Shown here: positions 27,832 to 36,550 of the stretch, in pieces
Layout of the letters: each line of letters opens with the position of its first letter
How positions within the stretch are numbered: the stretch's first letter is position 1
NCBI RefSeq assembly: GCF_017814945.1
Contig: NZ_JAGIPX010000013.1
Span: 105,352 to 169,351 of the forward strand
Direction: 5' to 3'
DNA length: 64,000 nt
Source: Paraburkholderia sp. LEh10
GTDB lineage: Bacteria; Pseudomonadota; Gammaproteobacteria; Burkholderiales; Burkholderiaceae
Translations under genes and position numbers: made by a program
The notes under the pieces: model-generated
The model's database searches: none
Told to the model about the DNA's origin: nothing
What the model saw: the letters and a program-made list of their open reading frames with translations, nothing else

Positions 27832-28031
27832 GGTCGGTCTTCCGTTGAAGCATCGTTTTCGGTAATGGCCTATTGAGGTTATTGCGTTCTATTATTCGCG
27901 TTTGCTTTCCGATGACTTTTAAGGAAGCCAATCCCGGATGCCGGTTAGCGGCGTCCGTGATCCGCACATTTGGCGTTCCTTAGGAGACGATGGCTTACCT
28001 GCATTCTGTCTGACGCTCGAACATCAGTGGC
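27821..28031 (-). repeat. HAF-gene upstream region, copy B
   Basis: This is the intact 5' flank of the HAF-repeat gene, including its start codon at the left end. It is matched along its length by 25540-25750. It probably contains the promoter and leader of the HAF gene, which would explain why it stays recognisable in both copies. Confidence 0.75.
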
Positions 28032-28698
28032 AAAAGAGCGACGGGCCGTTAAAGGTCGGCACGAAGTCGTCGAAGGCATCGACCCGCTCGACTGGTGTTA
28101 AACGCAACCGGATGGTCGCGCTTCCGCTGCCGGGTAGGTCGCACACGCAGTGCACCGCCGCCTTGGTTCCCTTTTTGGCAGGATTAACAGCCTCGACTGT
28201 CCCGCAATGACGTACGCGTGGAACGCGTCCTTCACATAAGGCGACGCGTTGGGTTGATTCCAAAGACGCAGTGCGTTGCTTTCGTTTTCCGTGAAAAGCA
28301 CTTCCATCGCGCCGCCGAAATAAAGCCAATACTCGCCCAGTTCATGTCTTCCGGACCCGCCTTCGCGTGTTCGACGAACACGTAGAAATACCGGTCGTCA
28401 TCGAAGACGCCGGTATCGAACAGTTCGTACTCGAAGTCGTTGCGCGATCGCATCCGGTTGGTCTCGATCAGATCCCGGTATGGATACTCGCGCTTTGGAT
28501 ACATGTACAGATACTTCATGTACGAATGCCGTGCGCGTGCCCTACTCTCCCCATCGGTAAGCGCGCGAACGTGCATGGTCATGGGGGAAATAGTCCCAGG
28601 CGTTGCCGTGTTCGCCCCCACTTCCTCGACGGTACCTGACTGGTGCGCGCGTCGCTCAGGCGCTTCTCTTCGACGACGTCATCGTTCACGGGACACAT
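28032..28698 (-). pseudogene. GH63-like glucosidase gene reduced by deletions and frameshifts
   Basis: Pieces of a large (about 850-900 residue) MGH1-type glucosidase follow in the correct order. A start at 28698 is followed by [20 protein letters not shown]. Then come [60 protein letters not shown] and [11 protein letters not shown]. Next are [20 protein letters not shown] and [20 protein letters not shown], and finally VEAVNPAKKGTKAAVH. The joints show deletions or frame changes, and the catalytic C-terminal part is absent. It is a clear dead gene. Confidence 0.85.
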
Positions 28699-28740
28699 GC
28701 GACGCCTCCGCAACATCGATACCGCGGCGCCCCCGCATCT

Positions 28741-29364
28741 TCATCTGCTGACTTTACTGATCTTCGTCCCTCTTAAGGACGAGCCCACCATCAGACCGCG
28801 TTGGTCAAAAATAGTTGCGTAGACTTCGGATTTTACGGTTTCAGTATTCAGGTTTTTCGCCATCCCTTCGTCCATGACCACGACAGTCGGCCCCACCCCG
28901 ACTTCGAAATCCTTGCTTGCTTTAAAATTGTCGAGTGCTGCGTCTGTCATGAAAAGCATTGCATAGGCGTATTGCTGAACACCTGCCTGAAATCCATAAG
29001 AAACCGAGGTCGTTGCGTAGTATCCCGTCACCTTGCCGCCCTCAATCAGTTCACCGGCACCATGCGAGACGCCCGCAAGAAATCCTGCGCGTGTGACGTT
29101 TGGGAATATCAGAACGCCCTTGGCTCGGTGAGCAAAAGCATCCATGTTTGGATGAGTCGACACCAGAGTGAAGATCGCGGCTCTGGAATCGGCGTCTATC
29201 AGACGAGTGGCGCTCGTGGGTTGTATCGTGGCAGGTGGGGGAACAGCCAGTGGTTGCGCGGGTTCCGAGGACGCTTCCGTATTGCCCGCCGAACTCGGGG
29301 TTGTGCACGCTGCCATGAACGTCAAAGCTGAAATGATGGCGAGCGTTGTAACAGTATTCGACAT
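28741..29364 (-). CDS. SYLF-domain (Ysc84-like) lipid-binding lipoprotein
   Basis: A 207-residue protein with a lipoprotein signal (SALTFMAACTTPSSAG, lipid cysteine in AAC). The SYLF domain shows AHRAKGVLIFPNVTRAGFLA, GYYATTSVSYGFQAGVQQYA and FEVGVGPTVVVMDEGMAKNL. SYLF proteins bind phosphoinositides or membranes in eukaryotes; the bacterial role is unknown. The ATG at 29364 is preferred because AAGGAG lies nine bases upstream. A second member of the family is at 36551-37117 on the other strand. Confidence 0.9.
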   Translation of the reverse strand: MSNTVTTLAIISALTFMAACTTPSSAGNTEASSEPAQPLAVPPPATIQPTSATRLIDADSRAAIFTLVSTHPNMDAFAHRAKGVLIFPNVTRAGFLAGVSHGAGELIEGGKVTGYYATTSVSYGFQAGVQQYAYAMLFMTDAALDNFKASKDFEVGVGPTVVVMDEGMAKNLNTETVKSEVYATIFDQRGLMVGSSLRGTKISKVSR

Positions 29365-29778
29365 GATACACACTCCTTCCGATTAAGCCATGGGCTCGAT
29401 GCGCCCCCGATCCATCAGTACGACAAGATGAAGTTTGGTATCTCTTTAGTGAGAGCACTATTCATCTTTAGTCTTATATGCCAATGATCCAATGAATCGA
29501 TGGCGGGCCGACAATTCATTAACAAGACCTATAAATTGCACGCGTCCGCCGTGCTGAATTCAGTAAAACGCCCCTAGAAAAGTGATTTGAGGCTAAATCC
29601 GATATTCGTTTTGCGGAAAATCTTACGAGAAGCCGGAAAATCGACCTATGATCATTGGAGAATTTGCTGATCCAGATTCGCGGCTGATGCATTTCCCCTG
29701 CGGCAATCGCATCCGCGCGTGTATGTGACCATCCCTGTTATCAACGAACAAGTCACGGTTAAACGTAAGGGAAACGTA

Positions 29779-31113
29779 ATGCTCACCTCCACAGCGAACT
29801 GCCACGACCCGACTCCGCCCGTGGGCGGGCGAACCGGCGTCATCGGTTCCATTAGCAGAAGAATTAGCACCGTCGTCGCGCAAAGGATGTTTGCAAACAA
29901 GACGATTTTGTTGTCGTCGGGGGCCACTTCAGGGAATGCCTTGCGCCGTTCCAGCGCACGATTTCACTGGCCAGGCTGGGGAAGCCGGAGAAAGCAGCGC
30001 GGTAGTACGGCGATGCGAACCGACCTGCTGGACAGTTTGCCGATAGCAGTGGTTGCGATCGATGAGCAGGAGACAATTGCATATGCGAACAAGGGAGCAA
30101 TTGAGCTATTCGGTTACCAAGGGAGGGACATGCACGGCATGCCGGCGGGCATCCTGTTCCCTGCAACACGTGCTGATGCGCTTCCGTCAATTCAAAGAGC
30201 GCTAACCGCAGGCGACGATCGCGAAAGGGGTGCAATAACCGTCGTAGCCAGGAAGGCAGACAATGCAGAGTTTCTCGTTGAACTGACGGCCAACGCGTGT
30301 GATATTGACAAGGTTCATGTACAGCTGATCATCGTTGTCGATCGCAGTGAACGGTACGAACTGCACCGTAGCGCCCAGGAACTGGCGCATCTCGCGCGTA
30401 TATCATCGCTTGGCGAAATGGCCGGATCGCTTGCACATGAACTGAATCAGCCTCTTACGGCGATATTGAGTAACGCACAGGCGGTACAGCACTTTATCGA
30501 AAAAGACCCAATCAACCTTCGCGAAATACGGGAAACCTTGCGGGACATCGTCGCTGACAACTGTCGCGCAAGTGAAATCATTCGACGAATCCGTTCATTG
30601 GTCAGAAAGGGAGAAGTTGAAATCCAGAGCCTGGATATGGGCAATCTGATTCGCGAAGTGGTCACACTGGTACATAGCGACGCGATCGTTCGCGGCATCA
30701 AGACGAAGATACATATCGACGATCACCTTCCGCCCGTACGCGGTGACAAGGTACAGCTCCAGCAGGTTCTACTCAACCTCCTCTTGAATGCCTTCGAGGC
30801 CGCTTGCGATAGTCCGCATTCCGATCGAACGGTAGCGCTGGACGTCATCCCGGACAGCGGGAATACGATCCTGATCGCCGTCCGCGACCGGGGTTCCGGG
30901 ATGACGGTGGATCAGCTCGATACGATCTTCGAGCCGTTTGTTACATCCAAGCAGAATGGATTGGGGCTCGGCCTCTCAATCAGTCGCAAGATCGTGCTGA
31001 TGCACGGAGGGTCGATCCGGGCCGAAAACAACCGGGACTGCGGTGCCACTTTCTATGTCAATCTTCCAGCTGAGGGCACTGCGGGTTATCCCCCGGCGTG
31101 CGGCGAATCGTGA
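29779..31113 (+). CDS. FixL/DctS-like sensor histidine kinase with PAS domain
   Basis: A 444-residue cytoplasmic kinase. A poorly conserved N-terminus is followed by a PAS domain (residues about 82-185, LLDSLPIAVVAIDEQETIAY), then HisKA with the phospho-accepting histidine H220 (GEMAGSLAHELNQPLTAILS), and a HATPase domain (QVLLNLLLNAFEA, VRDRGSGM, GLGLGLSISRKIV). AAGGGA lies before the ATG at 29779; an ATG at 30013 is an alternative. No haem-binding histidine pattern is evident, so oxygen sensing is not supported. It overlaps the regulator gene by four bases. Confidence 0.88.
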   Translation: MLTSTANCHDPTPPVGGRTGVIGSISRRISTVVAQRMFANKTILLSSGATSGNALRRSSARFHWPGWGSRRKQRGSTAMRTDLLDSLPIAVVAIDEQETIAYANKGAIELFGYQGRDMHGMPAGILFPATRADALPSIQRALTAGDDRERGAITVVARKADNAEFLVELTANACDIDKVHVQLIIVVDRSERYELHRSAQELAHLARISSLGEMAGSLAHELNQPLTAILSNAQAVQHFIEKDPINLREIRETLRDIVADNCRASEIIRRIRSLVRKGEVEIQSLDMGNLIREVVTLVHSDAIVRGIKTKIHIDDHLPPVRGDKVQLQQVLLNLLLNAFEAACDSPHSDRTVALDVIPDSGNTILIAVRDRGSGMTVDQLDTIFEPFVTSKQNGLGLGLSISRKIVLMHGGSIRAENNRDCGATFYVNLPAEGTAGYPPACGES

Positions 31114-31760
31114 ACTGCGAAAAACGGGTGTTTATCGTCGACGATGACGGACTTGTTCGTCGTGCTCTTTGTCGACTTCTTGGCGCGATGGGCTATCAGG
31201 CAGAGGCCTTCGATACCGCCCAGTCATTTCTGGATAATATCGATCTCACGGCTGGACCAGCCTGCGTTGTCCTCGATCTGCAGCTTCCCGATATGAGCGG
31301 TCTCGAAGTTCAGCGCCGGTTAGACATGAGACTACCTATCGTCTTCATTACCGGTCATGGCGATATCGGCACAAGCGTCGATGCGATGAAAGCGGGGGCT
31401 ACCGATTTCCTGACCAAACCGATCGATGGCGAAGTGTTGGTCGAAGCGATAAAACGGGCGCTATGTCATGCAAAGAAGGCGTTCGACGATCGCCGTGAAC
31501 AGGAACATATTCAATCGCGCCTGGCAACGCTTACCCCACGAGAACGAGAAGTGATGACCCATGTCGTCGCTGGTCGTTTGAACAAGCAGGTGGCCGACAA
31601 CCTCGGCATTGCAGAGGCGACAATCAAGATACATCGTGCTCGAGTGATGACCAAGATGCAGGCAGAATCACTGGCTGACCTGATCCATCTCGTGGACAAA
31701 GCAGGCGAGCGGGCATTCGCGAACCCTGCTCCACCGGTCTACAATCAAGGCAGCCGGTAA
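31110..31760 (+). CDS. FixJ-like response regulator (receiver plus LuxR HTH)
   Basis: A 216-residue regulator. The receiver domain has phospho-acceptor D56 (CVVLDLQLPDMSG), the acidic pair in FIVDDDG and K103 (FLTKPID). A LuxR-type HTH follows: LTPREREVMTHVVAGRLNKQ, then NLGIAEATIKIHRARVM. The GTG at 31110 overlaps the kinase stop (GTGA), so the pair is translationally coupled and almost certainly a cognate two-component system. Targets are not visible; the stand-alone receiver at 31823 follows closely. Confidence 0.9.
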   Translation: MNCEKRVFIVDDDGLVRRALCRLLGAMGYQAEAFDTAQSFLDNIDLTAGPACVVLDLQLPDMSGLEVQRRLDMRLPIVFITGHGDIGTSVDAMKAGATDFLTKPIDGEVLVEAIKRALCHAKKAFDDRREQEHIQSRLATLTPREREVMTHVVAGRLNKQVADNLGIAEATIKIHRARVMTKMQAESLADLIHLVDKAGERAFANPAPPVYNQGSR

Positions 31761-31822
31761 CCCTTCTTTTCAAGCGTGTTCTTATGTCATGAGAGGTCGA
31801 CGAAAAGGTCGATCCGCTATCA

Positions 31823-32215
31823 ATGCACAGCACAAGCCCATATGTTGCAATAGTAGACGATGACGCATCGGTGTGCCGGGCGATCAGGCGCCTGCTTTTA
31901 TCGATCGAAATCGAAGCCGATATTTTTCTCAGTGGCGAGGAATTTCTGAGTGCATGGTCCAACGACCCGAAGCGCTTGCCCGCGTGCGTGATTCTCGACA
32001 TTCATATGCCAGGTATGAATGGCCTCGAGGTACAACGGCAATTGTCTGGTAGTGGCATATCGATCATTATCATGACGGCGTTTGACGAAATCGGGGTGCA
32101 TCAACAGGCACTCTCTTCGGGCGCGGCAGGATATCTTCGAAAACCGTTTTCTGAGTCGATACTTTTGAGTACCGTGAAGACTGCATTGCAGGAGCAGACT
32201 TCTTCGGAAAAGTAA
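31823..32215 (+). CDS. Single-domain response regulator (receiver only)
   Basis: A 130-residue receiver without an output domain: YVAIVDDDASVCRAIRRLLL, phospho-acceptor in CVILDIHMPGMNG, threonine in IIIMTAFDE and the conserved lysine in YLRKPF. It lies 62 bases after the FixJ-like gene on the same strand and may act as a phosphate sink or modulator for that kinase. It is closely similar in layout to the receiver at 36016-36399. Confidence 0.88.
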   Translation: MHSTSPYVAIVDDDASVCRAIRRLLLSIEIEADIFLSGEEFLSAWSNDPKRLPACVILDIHMPGMNGLEVQRQLSGSGISIIIMTAFDEIGVHQQALSSGAAGYLRKPFSESILLSTVKTALQEQTSSEK

Positions 32216-32396
32216 AGAGATTTTCAGATCTTAAATGCTCGCATATTAAAAGCTAATGAATTGAATAACCCGGCAGAATATGACATCTCGTGTATTGTCG
32301 GTATTAGACCATGGTTCTATAGCGATGTCTGAGCGGACCGCATAGTCTTCCAAAGGTATTGATAGCGCAGCCTGCGCGTCTGACAGGGAGCTTGAG

Positions 32397-32771
32397 ATGC
32401 TCGGATTTGAACTCGGGTTCTGGGATTACGTGACATTTGCCACGGCGTTTCTCGCTGGCGGTGCCGGCATTCTCACCTACATCTGGATCGCGGGCTTGCC
32501 AGGACGCATCGCGATCGCCCGCCGCCATCCGGAAGCCGAAGCAGTGAAGCTCATGGGATGGGCAGGACTGCTGCCCACGATATTGCCGTGGATTCAGGCA
32601 TTCATTTGGGCCTTCAAACCTACCGACGTCATCGATATCCGGCGTTTCCCACGCGAGGAGGCTCGTGCGATCGAAGAGGAACATGCGCGCCTGACTGGCG
32701 TCGCGCCTTCCACTCCTAAAGAACCCCGAACCGATGCAGGGCGCACAGAGGATAGCAAAGCTAAACGCTGA
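32397..32771 (+). CDS. DUF3302 (YiaW-like) inner-membrane protein
   Basis: A 124-residue protein with two membrane helices separated by the DUF3302 loop (LPGRIAIARRHPEAEAVKLM, GWAGLLPTILPWIQAFIWAF), followed by a charged tail. In Escherichia coli the homologue YiaW is encoded next to the HlyD-like YiaV, and the same order is seen here, with a 12-base gap. GGGAG precedes the ATG. It is probably an accessory of the membrane-fusion protein. Confidence 0.8.
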   Translation: MLGFELGFWDYVTFATAFLAGGAGILTYIWIAGLPGRIAIARRHPEAEAVKLMGWAGLLPTILPWIQAFIWAFKPTDVIDIRRFPREEARAIEEEHARLTGVAPSTPKEPRTDAGRTEDSKAKR

Positions 32772-32783
32772 GGGAGGCAATGC

Positions 32784-33938
32784 ATGCTACTCGGATTTGT
32801 ACTGCTATTCGCCTATGGCTTCGTCGTCTGGCTGGTCTTTTTCAAGTTCCGGTGGCTCAGGTTCACCATTGGATGGGGCTTCTTCTCCACGTTCTTCGTG
32901 CTGCATCTTGGCATCATATTCCTGGTTGGGCTGCGCTACGTCACCCCGGCGTCAACAGAGGCGCGCGTCATCCAGCACACGATCCAGCTCACGCCGCGCC
33001 TGTCGGAGCCGACACTCGTCACAGCCGTACTCGTGCAACCCAATGTCCACGTCAAGCAGGGTACACCGTTGTTCCAGTTCGATAGGCGCGTATACGAGGA
33101 CAAAGTGAAGCAGTTGGAGGCGCAACTCGCGCAGGCGAAGCAGAACGTACTGGTAATGAAATCCGACGTTCAGGTGGCAACTGAGAAGATCGACAGGCTG
33201 AAGAGCGAACTCGAGTACGCCACCTACCAGGAGAAGCTTTCTGCCTCTCTGGCGAAGCGGGGCGCGGGACCTGAGGAGGATGCGCAGAAGTGGCACGCAC
33301 AGGCAGCCGCGAATATCGCTGCAATCAAGGAGGCGCAGGCTGAGAAAGAGCGTGCGTTGCTCCAATTCCAATCCGAAATCGGCGGCGTGAATACCACGGT
33401 GTCGTCGATCGAAGCCGAACTAGATCAGGCGCGCTTTTACCTCGACAACACCCTGCTGGTCGCTCCGGAGGATGGTTACATCATCAATCTGCAGGTCCGG
33501 CCCGGGATGGTGTCGGGCGACATTCGCTTCGGCGCGATTGCGTCGTTTGTCTGCGATGCTGATCGTTTCGTTCTTGCGCAATTCTTCCAGGAGAATCTGA
33601 AGTACGTGAAGCCGGGACAGCCGGTGGAAGTCGCATTGGATCTCTATCCCGGGCAGATCTGGCCAGGCAAGGTCGCGGCAATCTGGCAGGGAAGCGGCGC
33701 GGGACAAATGCTCCCCAGCGGTGCGCTGCCGAATTTCAACGCTGTACCTGGTGAGACCCCGCAAGGCCAGTTCGCAGTTGCAATCACACTCGACGATCCG
33801 GACCAGACCAAATTCCCGATTGGTACGCAGGGGCGCGCAGCAATCTACACGAGCGCGGGTAGCAGCTTCGACGTACTACGTAAAGTCGCGATCCGTTCCT
33901 ACACGTGGTACAACTGGCTGTACCCCTTCTCACCATGA
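32784..33938 (+). CDS. HlyD/YiaV-type membrane fusion protein
   Basis: A 384-residue periplasmic adaptor anchored by two N-terminal helices (LLGFVLLFAYGFVVWLVFFK; TIGWGFFSTFFVLHLGIIFL). A split biotinyl-lipoyl-like domain (AVLVQPNVHVKQGTPLFQFD; YLDNTLLVAPEDGYIINLQV) flanks a long coiled coil (residues about 105-215). It belongs to the EmrA/YibH group. The stop overlaps the start of the outer-membrane gene (ATGA). No inner-membrane transporter gene is adjacent, so the energy-coupled partner must lie elsewhere or be the DUF3302 protein. Confidence 0.88.
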   Translation: MLLGFVLLFAYGFVVWLVFFKFRWLRFTIGWGFFSTFFVLHLGIIFLVGLRYVTPASTEARVIQHTIQLTPRLSEPTLVTAVLVQPNVHVKQGTPLFQFDRRVYEDKVKQLEAQLAQAKQNVLVMKSDVQVATEKIDRLKSELEYATYQEKLSASLAKRGAGPEEDAQKWHAQAAANIAAIKEAQAEKERALLQFQSEIGGVNTTVSSIEAELDQARFYLDNTLLVAPEDGYIINLQVRPGMVSGDIRFGAIASFVCDADRFVLAQFFQENLKYVKPGQPVEVALDLYPGQIWPGKVAAIWQGSGAGQMLPSGALPNFNAVPGETPQGQFAVAITLDDPDQTKFPIGTQGRAAIYTSAGSSFDVLRKVAIRSYTWYNWLYPFSP

Positions 33939-35347
33939 TGCGCGCGCGGTCGTTGAACGTTGTAGTGATTGCAGCGCTGACCGCCGGTTGTGCGTTGGCG
34001 CCGCCACCGCAGCACAGCGAACTCGTGGACGAGGCCTTGCCCAAAGGCACAAGCATCCCGGCGGCCTGGACATCGGATGCAAATGCCGACCCGGTTGCCG
34101 ACGACTGGTTGAAGTCACTAGACGATCCAATGCTCAATGCGATCGTCGCCGAAGCGCTCGCCAACAACCTCGACTTACGACAGGCGGCCGACCGTGTGAC
34201 GATCGCGCAGCAATCTGTCATTGTCGCCGGCGCACAACTGTGGCCACAGATCGGTGCAGCAGTAGGGGGGCGAACCACTCATGACTTCGACCACAACAAC
34301 GACTCGAACACCTCGATCGTTTTGGGCACTGTCGCGTGGGAAGTGGATGTCTGGGGTAAGCTGCGCGCCCGGCGAGCCGCGGCGGTTGCCGGGTATGAGG
34401 CGACAGCGCTTGATTATGCGTACGCACGACAGTCGCTGGCCGCAACGGTAGCGCAGGCGTGGTACCTCGCGATCGAAGCGAGGCAGCTGCTCGCACTCGC
34501 TGAACATTCGGTCGATATCTATCTCCAGTTGCTTGACCTCGTGTCGACGCGGCGCTCTGCGGGCAAGGATTCCGACCTCGACGTGGCCGACATGCGCGCC
34601 AAACTCGAAACGGCCCGCAGTTCCGTCGAGGCCACACGCCAGTCGTATGGTGACGCACGCCGCGCGCTGGAGGTGCTGCTCGGCCGCTATCCCGCCGACG
34701 AAATCGACGTCGCCACAACCTATCCTCTCTTGCCGCCCCCTCCAGCGACAGGGCTGCCCGCAGCCTTGCTCGAACGGCGGCCCGACCTGATCGCTGCCGA
34801 GCGCGAGGTGCTGGCCGCGTTTCGTCAGGAGGAAGTGGCGAAGCTGGCGCTGCTGCCTGACTTCTCTTTCTCGTTTGCGGGTGGACGGCTCGGTGATCCG
34901 CTCTTTTCCTTAATGAACCTCAATCCGTGGCTGGTGACCGCCGCGATCGGCGCATCGATTCCGATCTTTACGGGTGGTTCGCTGGAAGCCGAGGTCAAGA
35001 TTGCGACTGCGCAACAGCAACAGGCAGTCGGCCACTACGGCAGCGTTGTGCTAGTCGCATTTCGAGAGGTCGAGGATTCTCTCGCTAACGAGCAGTTGCT
35101 GGCGAAACGATTGCCACTCGAAAAGACCGCTGTCGACGCGCGCACCGAAGCCGTGCGCATCGCGACGTTGCAGTACAAGGCGGGTCGCCGAGACCTCTTA
35201 TGGGTCTCGAATTTGCAGACGGCTGAGCTCGCCAGCCAGGCGGACCTCATCAAGTTATGGGGCCTGCAGCGCAGAAACCGCATTCGCTTGTATCTCGCGC
35301 TCGGCGGAAGCTTCGACTCGACGCCGTCGAAAGCGTTATCGCAGTGA
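33935..35347 (+). CDS. NodT-family outer-membrane efflux lipoprotein (TolC-like)
   Basis: A 470-residue outer-membrane factor. The lipoprotein signal is VVIAALTAGCALAPPP (lipid cysteine in AGC). Two repeated TolC-like halves follow: LDDPMLNAIVAEALANNLDL, LGTVAWEVDVWGKLRARRAA, LERRPDLIAAEREVLAAFRQ and REVEDSLANEQLL. It would form the exit duct for the HlyD-type adaptor just upstream, with which it overlaps by ATGA. The substrate is unknown. Confidence 0.9.
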   Translation: MMRARSLNVVVIAALTAGCALAPPPQHSELVDEALPKGTSIPAAWTSDANADPVADDWLKSLDDPMLNAIVAEALANNLDLRQAADRVTIAQQSVIVAGAQLWPQIGAAVGGRTTHDFDHNNDSNTSIVLGTVAWEVDVWGKLRARRAAAVAGYEATALDYAYARQSLAATVAQAWYLAIEARQLLALAEHSVDIYLQLLDLVSTRRSAGKDSDLDVADMRAKLETARSSVEATRQSYGDARRALEVLLGRYPADEIDVATTYPLLPPPPATGLPAALLERRPDLIAAEREVLAAFRQEEVAKLALLPDFSFSFAGGRLGDPLFSLMNLNPWLVTAAIGASIPIFTGGSLEAEVKIATAQQQQAVGHYGSVVLVAFREVEDSLANEQLLAKRLPLEKTAVDARTEAVRIATLQYKAGRRDLLWVSNLQTAELASQADLIKLWGLQRRNRIRLYLALGGSFDSTPSKALSQ

Positions 35348-36015
35348 CTGGATAGGCTAGTGGACAGTTGCTTCGACTGACCGAGAAACGCCCGCAGCGC
35401 GCAATAGCAGGCGCCTCTATCACATGCTTTTGCTACGTGGGCACCGTCGATGACAGACTATCGATCGGCAGCGTATTTCGGCTCAGCGGTCATGTCCTGA
35501 CGGAGTGGGCAGTACTTGGTGCGCGACGCCTTTGGCCCGCGCGAAGCCCACGATCTGCCCGCTGTCGCTGATGACTTTTGCTTTTGCCAATATCATGAGC
35601 CCGGCACTGTATCGACGAGACTATTCAGATCGTAAATGCTGCCGTTTTTATGCAGAAAGGGACGGTGGGTTCCGTTGTCCATGATGCAATCGCCTACCAC
35701 CTCGCCGCGCACGTTGATGCTCCATGCTTGCCGCCCGCTGGCCGCCGAGATGTGCGGTCGGCAAGCCTGTCGCCCAAAATGTCGCCGCGTTCGTTGATGG
35801 CTCGTCGCTGCCCCATCCGCGAGTGCACCAGGATCATCCAGGATCGTTCACCTGCTTGTCAGTGCGAGGAGTTTTGCAGACCTACCTTAACTGGACAGCA
35901 GTTCTCGTCACGGGTATCTCACCAAAGTCTTATATCAAAAACGGTTATGGCGTTCTAGTGTTTAAGCGTGTCCCGGAACGCATGGTGCCATGGTGCTCTT
36001 ACTGGATCCTCCGCC
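35348..36015. other. Intergenic region holding a HAF-gene remnant
   Basis: There is no intact gene between the NodT gene and the second receiver. The middle part (35525-35810) is a decayed HAF-repeat gene described separately. The flanking 150-200 bases on each side show nothing recognisable. Confidence 0.5.
35525..35810 (-). pseudogene. HAF-repeat protein gene with internal repeats deleted
   Basis: On the minus strand the sequence begins INERGDILGDRLADRTSRRP, matching the first module of the intact HAF protein (INERGDIVGDSFAARAYRRP). It then jumps, after a frame change, to the last module (SINVRGEVVGDCIMDNGTHR, PFLHKNGSIYDLNSLV) and fades in LILAKAKVISDSGQIVGFA-like sequence. The central repeats are missing. 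Nucleotide similarity to 26840-27060 is visible by eye. Confidence 0.8.
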
Positions 36016-36399
36016 ATGACTAGACAGAAGCCGTTTGTTGCGGTAGTCGACGACGATACCTCAGTGAATCGCGCGATCCGAAGACTACTGCGCTCGATGG
36101 GCGTTGCTGCGGATAGATTTCGCACCGGAGACGAACTGTTGGAGACGATGCGCTCCATTCCTTCTTATCGTCCGGGATGCGTAATCCTCGATGTTCAAAT
36201 GCCGGGCACGAACGGACTTGAAATCCAGCAGCGCCTCGTGGCGTTCGGGGCTCCCGTTATTTTCACGACATCCCATGAAGGTGTCATCGAACGTGACAAG
36301 GCGCTGGCGGCGGGCGCGATTGCCTACATCAGAAGGCCATTCGATGACGAGTTGTTTATGAAGGCAGTGCGCGCAGCATTCGCATCAGCACGCAAATAG
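36016..36399 (+). CDS. Single-domain response regulator with Lys-to-Arg change
   Basis: A 127-residue receiver: FVAVVDDDTSVNRAIRRLLR, phospho-acceptor in CVILDVQMPGTNG and TTSHEGV. The otherwise invariant lysine of the YLxKPF motif is arginine here (YIRRPF). It has no output domain. It resembles the receiver at 31823 and may belong to the same signalling system, although efflux genes separate them. The ATG at 36016 is chosen because the receiver fold begins directly after it. Confidence 0.82.
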   Translation: MTRQKPFVAVVDDDTSVNRAIRRLLRSMGVAADRFRTGDELLETMRSIPSYRPGCVILDVQMPGTNGLEIQQRLVAFGAPVIFTTSHEGVIERDKALAAGAIAYIRRPFDDELFMKAVRAAFASARK

Positions 36400-36550
36400 C
36401 GGTATTGCGGTTAGGAAGAGAGTGATGGAGCAGCTGTAACGCTGAATAACAAGCTGGATAACAAGCTGTTCTTGCGAAGCGTTGTCGAAATCTTGACGGT
36501 GTCGCGCCATAAATTGAGGAGTTCTCTCATTTGTGATCGGAGAATGTGTC

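Noticed and set aside
29719..31760. True FixLJ oxygen-sensing system
   Set aside because: The PAS domain lacks a recognisable haem-binding pattern and no fix or nitrogen-fixation genes are nearby.
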